Source: an uncultured Atopobiaceae bacterium (GTDB lineage Bacteria > Actinomycetota > Coriobacteriia > Coriobacteriales > Atopobiaceae). From it: DNA of 16,144 nucleotides. Location: the NCBI GenBank assembly GCA_944321005.1, contig CALUJT010000019.1:1-16144 (forward strand), in the 5' to 3' direction. Below, one piece after another: positions 13,306 to 16,144 of the stretch. Under the pieces are notes generated by a model. That model had not been told where the DNA came from. It saw only the letters and a list, made by a program, of their open reading frames with translations, and made no database searches. Numbering within the stretch: position 1 is the first letter of the stretch; every line of letters begins with the position of its first letter. Position numbers and translations under genes: made by a program.

Positions 13306-13726
13306 CTTCAACAGCAGGAGGCTGCTCTTCGACACCAACGTTCTTCTCGATGCGGTTTGCAAGGAAAGGCCGCAGTCCACGGAGGCATGTGAGGTCCTTC
13401 GCCGGTGCAATGGCGGGGGAGACCTGGGGCTTGCTGCCGTGGGGTCTCTCAAGGATGCGTATTACGTGCTGCAGCGACAGTACGACGAGGCGCAGGCGAG
13501 AAGATCAATCGAGTGGTTGCGCGAGCTGCTCGTTATCGCGCCGATGGGTGCGGAGGAGTGCGAGCTCTCGCTCGGCTGCGGCGAGCCGGACTTTGAGGAT
13601 GGCCTCATCCGCGCCTGTGCCGAGCTCAATGACGTTGACGTCATCCTCACGCGCGACGCGGACGCGTACAAGCGTTCCAAGGTTCGCGCCATGTCCTGTG
13701 CGGAGTACCTCGAAACCTTTGGGTAG
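13298..13726 (+). CDS. PIN-domain ribonuclease toxin (VapC-like)
   Basis: 142 residues, normal for VapC. The metal-binding acidic set is present: D12 in FDTNVLLD, a glutamate in the STEACEVL helix, and the classic late block DFEDGLIRACAELNDVDVIL followed by TRDADAY. Such toxins cleave specific RNAs, often tRNA or rRNA, when the antitoxin is lost. ATG 13298 lies inside the end of the antitoxin gene. No frameshift or missing catalytic residue is visible, so the toxin looks active. Confidence 0.88.
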   Translation: MRDFNSRRLLFDTNVLLDAVCKERPQSTEACEVLRRCNGGGDLGLAAVGSLKDAYYVLQRQYDEAQARRSIEWLRELLVIAPMGAEECELSLGCGEPDFEDGLIRACAELNDVDVILTRDADAYKRSKVRAMSCAEYLETFG

Positions 13727-13775
13727 GCAGTCACTCGCCTAATTCAATCCCCATAACCTTATTTAGACAATATCT

Positions 13776-13794
13776 ATTGATTTGTGTTATCAAT
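13776..13794 (+). promoter_or_regulatory. Operator-like inverted repeat before hicA
   Basis: ATTGAT (13776-13781) and ATCAAT (13789-13794) flank 7 bases, immediately upstream of the GGGGGTG ribosome binding site of hicA. The surrounding ~60 bases are AT-rich, with TAGACA (13764-13769) as a possible -35. This fits autorepression by the HicB-like protein. Confidence 0.5.
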
Positions 13795-13807
13795 GGGGGT
13801 GTACTTA

Positions 13808-13999
13808 ATGAAGTATCGCGTCCTTAGAAGACAAATCTCCGAGCTGGCGAAGTCAAAGGGGCTTGTGGTGTTCTGGGAAGAGGGCTCGAGCCACACAAAG
13901 GTGAGCGTTGGGAACAGACAGACGACAATCCCCCGTCATTCTGAGGTGAATGAGGTTACTTCTCGCGCGATACTCCGCCACCTGTTTGGAGGTGAGTGA
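13808..13999 (+). CDS. hicA: HicA-family mRNA interferase toxin
   Basis: 63 residues. The double-stranded-RNA-binding-like HicA fold is indicated by GSSHTKVSVGNRQTTIPRHS and EVTSRAILRHL. H29 (SSH) is in the position of the catalytic histidine. HicA cleaves mRNA and tmRNA independently of translation in known members. ATG 13808 follows GGGGGTG at 8 bases; the in-frame ATG at 13793 has no ribosome binding site. The gene ends one base before the antitoxin ATG. It is noticeably poorer in GC than the adjacent genes, suggesting recent acquisition. Confidence 0.85.
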   Translation: MKYRVLRRQISELAKSKGLVVFWEEGSSHTKVSVGNRQTTIPRHSEVNEVTSRAILRHLFGGE

Positions 14000-14000
14000 C

Positions 14001-14375
14001 ATGGCAAAGGACGTAACGGCGCGCGTGACTCGGAGTGAGGGTTGGTGGGCCATTTCCGTCGAGGAGATTCCGGGTCTGTTTACCCAAGCTCGCAGGCTCG
14101 ACCAAGTTGCCAATATGGTTCGTGACGCGGCGTCGCTGCTCGGCGTTGAAGTGGATGCCGTTGAGGTTCTGCCAGTGCTTGACTCTGACTCGCAAAGAAT
14201 GCTTGAGGAGCTCGAGGCAGCTCGCAGAGAGGCTGAGGAGAAGCGGCGCATATCCTCAAGCCTCACTAGACAAATAATCCGCCGCTTTCGCGAGGAGGGT
14301 CTCACCTTGCGTGACATCGCCTCTCTCGTGGGTCTCTCGCAGCAGCGTGTTGCCGTGCTGAGCAAGGACGTATAG
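14001..14375 (+). CDS. hicB: HicB-like antitoxin with C-terminal helix-turn-helix
   Basis: 124 residues. Residues 1-55 (ARVTRSEGWWAISVEEIPGL) are the partly degraded RNase H-like HicB fold that blocks HicA. Residues ~66-90 are a charged helix or coiled coil (RMLEELEAARREAEEKRR). Residues ~91-124 hold a helix-turn-helix (LTLRDIASLVGLSQQRVAVL). ATG 14001 follows GGAGGTGAG. The toxin-first, antitoxin-second order is typical of hicAB. The DNA-binding tail is the likely autorepressor acting on the upstream repeat. The gene ends 7 bases from the convergent DUF2252 stop. Confidence 0.82.
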   Translation: MAKDVTARVTRSEGWWAISVEEIPGLFTQARRLDQVANMVRDAASLLGVEVDAVEVLPVLDSDSQRMLEELEAARREAEEKRRISSSLTRQIIRRFREEGLTLRDIASLVGLSQQRVAVLSKDV

Positions 14376-14382
14376 AAGGCAG

Positions 14383-15807
14383 CTACGAGTTAATTCGCTC
14401 AATGAACGCCTGGTAGTCGGCCTCGTTCTGGTTCGCGTAGGCGCGGGCGAAGTCCAACATGGCGTCCTCGAAGGCGTGGCCGTCGTCGAGGTATGCCGCG
14501 ATGGCGACCTCGTCGCCGGTGCGGGCGTGCGCGTGCGCGAGCGACCACGCGCAGAGCTGCGCGACGTTCTCGAGGCTCTCCGGGCCCACCGCGGCGAGGT
14601 CGATCGAGCCCTTGCCGTTCCAGAGCTGGCGCACGTAGTAGTCGCGCGTGCCGCCGCCCGCCGTGGGCACGCTCGTCCAGCCCAGAAGGAAGTCGCTCGT
14701 GGACTGCACGAGGCGCTGGCCCTCCACCACGCGCTCGCCGTGGCTGGCAAAGCCGCTCGGGCGCCAGTAGCGCTCTACGACGGACTCCTCCGCCTCCTTG
14801 ACCTGGAGGACCAGCGGGTCGTCTTCGTCGCGGCCGGTGAGCAGCGCGACCCAGGCGCGGCGTCCCACCGAGCCCACGCCCACGACCTTGCGCGCGGCGT
14901 CCTGCAGGCGGTAGTGGCCGAGAAGAACGCGGCGGTCGCGGGGGATGCTCCCAAAGTAGGCGTCCAGGAGGCCGCGCAGCGCGTGGCTCAGCCGGGACGC
15001 GTCGTAGCCCTGCTCGGCGGAGAGCTCAGAGAGCGGCACCAGCTCGGGTGGGCGCGTGTCAAAGCAAGGGCGCCCGCCGTCGCGCACCGTGAGGCGGTCG
15101 GCTGCGCATGCGCTGTCCTTCTCGCGCGCCTTCTCCACGGCCTTGCGGATGGTCCGCCCGGTCTTGCCGTCGAGCTCGAACTCGTCGAGCATGCGCTCGA
15201 CGTCGAGATGGGCATGCCAGACGTCGAGCTCGCCCTTCTCCGCAAAGTGGGCCATCGCGCGACGATACTGCTTGGCGCAGGCGCGCACGGCGTCCTTGCG
15301 GGCCTGCTTGGAGAAGCCGCGGTCGCGCCCGCAGATCTCGATGCTCGCCACGAGGCGCATGACGTCCCACTCCCAGGGCCCGGGCGCGGTCTCGTCGAAG
15401 TCGTTGACGTCAAAGACGAGGTGGCGCGTGGGGCTGAGGAAGATGCCGAAGTTGCCGATGTGGGCGTCTCCCACGCACTGGACCTCGAGACCGGTGACGG
15501 GCATGGTGGCGAGGTCGGCAGCCATGATGACGGCGCTGCCGCGGTAGAACGTGAACGGCGAGACGCCCATGCGCTCGTAGCGCAGCGGCACGAGGCTCGG
15601 GTCGCGCGCGGCGGACTGCTGCTCGATGAGGTCGATTGCGGAATCGCTGGACGCGCGGGGCTCCCATGCTCCGAGCGAGGCGATCGGGCACGTCTCGCGC
15701 GCGGCGAGCCCGGCGGCCCGACGCTCCTCCACAGTGGGCGCCGGTCGGTAGAGCACCGCCTGCGAGCTGGGCGTAGCGTTCTTCTCAATGCTCTCGAGCT
15801 CGTCCAT
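14383..15807 (-). CDS. DUF2252 family protein (kinase-like fold)
   Basis: 474 residues, full length. Conserved blocks: RMGVSPFTFYRGSAVIMAAD (residues ~79-98), VGDAHIGNFG (~111-120), and VFDVNDFDETAPGPWEWD followed by RLVAS (~132-155). The D-x-H-x-x-N pattern in GDAHIGNFG and the D-F-D block resemble the catalytic loop and metal site of aminoglycoside-phosphotransferase-type kinases, so a small-molecule or protein kinase activity is plausible; no substrate is established. ATG 15807 follows AGGAAAGGA. No partner gene is on the same strand. Both termini of a deleted duplicate lie at 10843-11000, about 3.4 kb away. Confidence 0.92.
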   Translation of the reverse strand: MDELESIEKNATPSSQAVLYRPAPTVEERRAAGLAARETCPIASLGAWEPRASSDSAIDLIEQQSAARDPSLVPLRYERMGVSPFTFYRGSAVIMAADLATMPVTGLEVQCVGDAHIGNFGIFLSPTRHLVFDVNDFDETAPGPWEWDVMRLVASIEICGRDRGFSKQARKDAVRACAKQYRRAMAHFAEKGELDVWHAHLDVERMLDEFELDGKTGRTIRKAVEKAREKDSACAADRLTVRDGGRPCFDTRPPELVPLSELSAEQGYDASRLSHALRGLLDAYFGSIPRDRRVLLGHYRLQDAARKVVGVGSVGRRAWVALLTGRDEDDPLVLQVKEAEESVVERYWRPSGFASHGERVVEGQRLVQSTSDFLLGWTSVPTAGGGTRDYYVRQLWNGKGSIDLAAVGPESLENVAQLCAWSLAHAHARTGDEVAIAAYLDDGHAFEDAMLDFARAYANQNEADYQAFIERINS

Positions 15808-15862
15808 GCGAGTCCTTTCCTGTTGAGATGGGCGGGTTCGATTGTCACATATCGAGTTGGCA

Positions 15863-15880
15863 ACGGCCCTCCGAGGCCGT
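15863..15880. repeat. Short hairpin ACGGCC/GGCCGT
   Basis: A 6-bp stem (15863-15868 with 15875-15880) and 6-base loop lie just outside the 127-bp inverted-repeat element. There is no T-run and the role is unknown. Confidence 0.35.
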
Positions 15881-15885
15881 CGGAC

Positions 15886-16012
15886 AAAGGTTGGGTACTT
15901 TTTTGCGCATGCCCCGAGTATCAGACCCCTTCTCGATTCATGTAACTGCTGGTAGATTTCTTGGGGTGAATACGCGATACTTTTGGTGCTTGCGAAAAAG
16001 TACCCAACCTTT
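15886..16012. repeat. 127-bp element with 18-bp perfect terminal inverted repeats
   Basis: AAAGGTTGGGTACTTTTT (15886-15903) is the exact reverse complement of 15995-16012. Similarity between the arms continues inward imperfectly for ~20 bp (GCATGCCCC..GTATC against GCAAGCACC..GTATC), so the arms may reach ~40 bp. The 60-90 base centre codes for nothing. It separates the DUF2252 and MFS starts and resembles a MITE or a very large REP-type hairpin. No clear target duplication was seen. Confidence 0.72.
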
Positions 16013-16042
16013 TCTGGCCGTGATTATGGAGACGGATTACCC

Positions 16043-16144
16043 GTGCAAAGAACCTCTTGGAAGCTCAAGCTTGCGTGTGTGTGGGGAGGTGAGCTCGTCT
16101 CCGTGCTCACGAGCTCCATCCTGCAGATGGGCTTTGTCTGGCAT
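16043..16144 (+). CDS. MFS efflux transporter (start only)
   Basis: Only the first 34 residues are in the window: a short basic start (RTSWKLKLA) and the first helix, WGGELVSVLTSSILQMGFVW. This matches the opening of macrolide-efflux-type major facilitator proteins, which typically begin W-K-x-x-F-A-x-x-W-x-G-Q-x-x-S-x-x-T-S-S-I-x-Q. GTG 16043 is the only start codon in frame near the homology; GGAG at 16028-16031 lies 11 bases upstream. The 127-bp inverted-repeat element ends 30 bases before it and could affect its expression. Substrate unknown. Confidence 0.7.
   Translation, partial: MQRTSWKLKLACVWGGELVSVLTSSILQMGFVWH

Noticed and set aside
14476..15945. 489-codon open frame on the + strand
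   Set aside because: It lies opposite the well-supported DUF2252 gene, is rich in Arg, Ala, His and Val with no motif, and is a GC-driven shadow.
1..16144. tRNA or rRNA genes, or an intact transposase
   Set aside because: None was recognised on either strand.

Overview
The window is GC-rich DNA with dense genes in short operons on both strands. It carries an NhaC-type antiporter, a DUF2252 protein, several AAA/DUF4143 ATPases (one intact, two in pieces), AraC and XRE regulators, and toxin-antitoxin pairs. From memory of such genomes, this suggests a gut- or mouth-associated Coriobacteriia actinobacterium (Olsenella, Atopobiaceae or Collinsella type). That placement is an inference, because no rRNA or housekeeping marker is present.

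Layout. 1-1527 (-) is an ABC exporter-type subunit cut by the window edge. It diverges from an AraC regulator (1654-2643, +), which is followed by an NhaC-family antiporter (2691-3989, +). 3990-4279 is non-coding and packed with a 20-bp tandem repeat and several long hairpins; it separates NhaC from a convergent four-helix membrane protein (4276-4683, -). 4825-5685 (+) is an AraC regulator with a GyrI-like ligand domain and a well-placed internal ribosome binding site. 5828-7150 (+) is an intact AAA/DUF4143 ATPase that meets an internally deleted relative (about 7147-7475, -) end to end. 7730-8436 (-) is a two-gene unit of a membrane protein and a small XRE repressor. Its promoter lies in three 23-bp tandem repeats beside a relic that looks like an aldo/keto reductase iron-sulfur tail. 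8790-10844 (+) holds two consecutive membrane proteins of DUF2207-like type with the same architecture. 10843-11000 is a relic of a second DUF2252 gene.

11332-12363 (+) is an XRE regulator fused to a six-helix membrane domain. 12403-12675 (-) is a third DUF4143 piece. Two toxin-antitoxin pairs follow: an antitoxin plus PIN toxin (13024-13726) and HicA/HicB (13808-14375). The intact DUF2252 gene (14383-15807, -) comes next. A 127-bp inverted-repeat element then precedes the start of an MFS efflux gene (16043 to the window end).

How it fits together. This is an accessory region. It combines ligand-responsive regulators beside transporters or membrane proteins, plasmid- or phage-type stability genes, and at least four decayed gene fragments. 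Two of the relics keep both outer parts of a gene and lack the middle. The best leads are the internal start in the AraC/GyrI gene, the 23-bp operator array, the hairpin cluster after NhaC, the paired DUF2207-like proteins, and the palindromes that share a GGGACAGTCCC core but have different arms.
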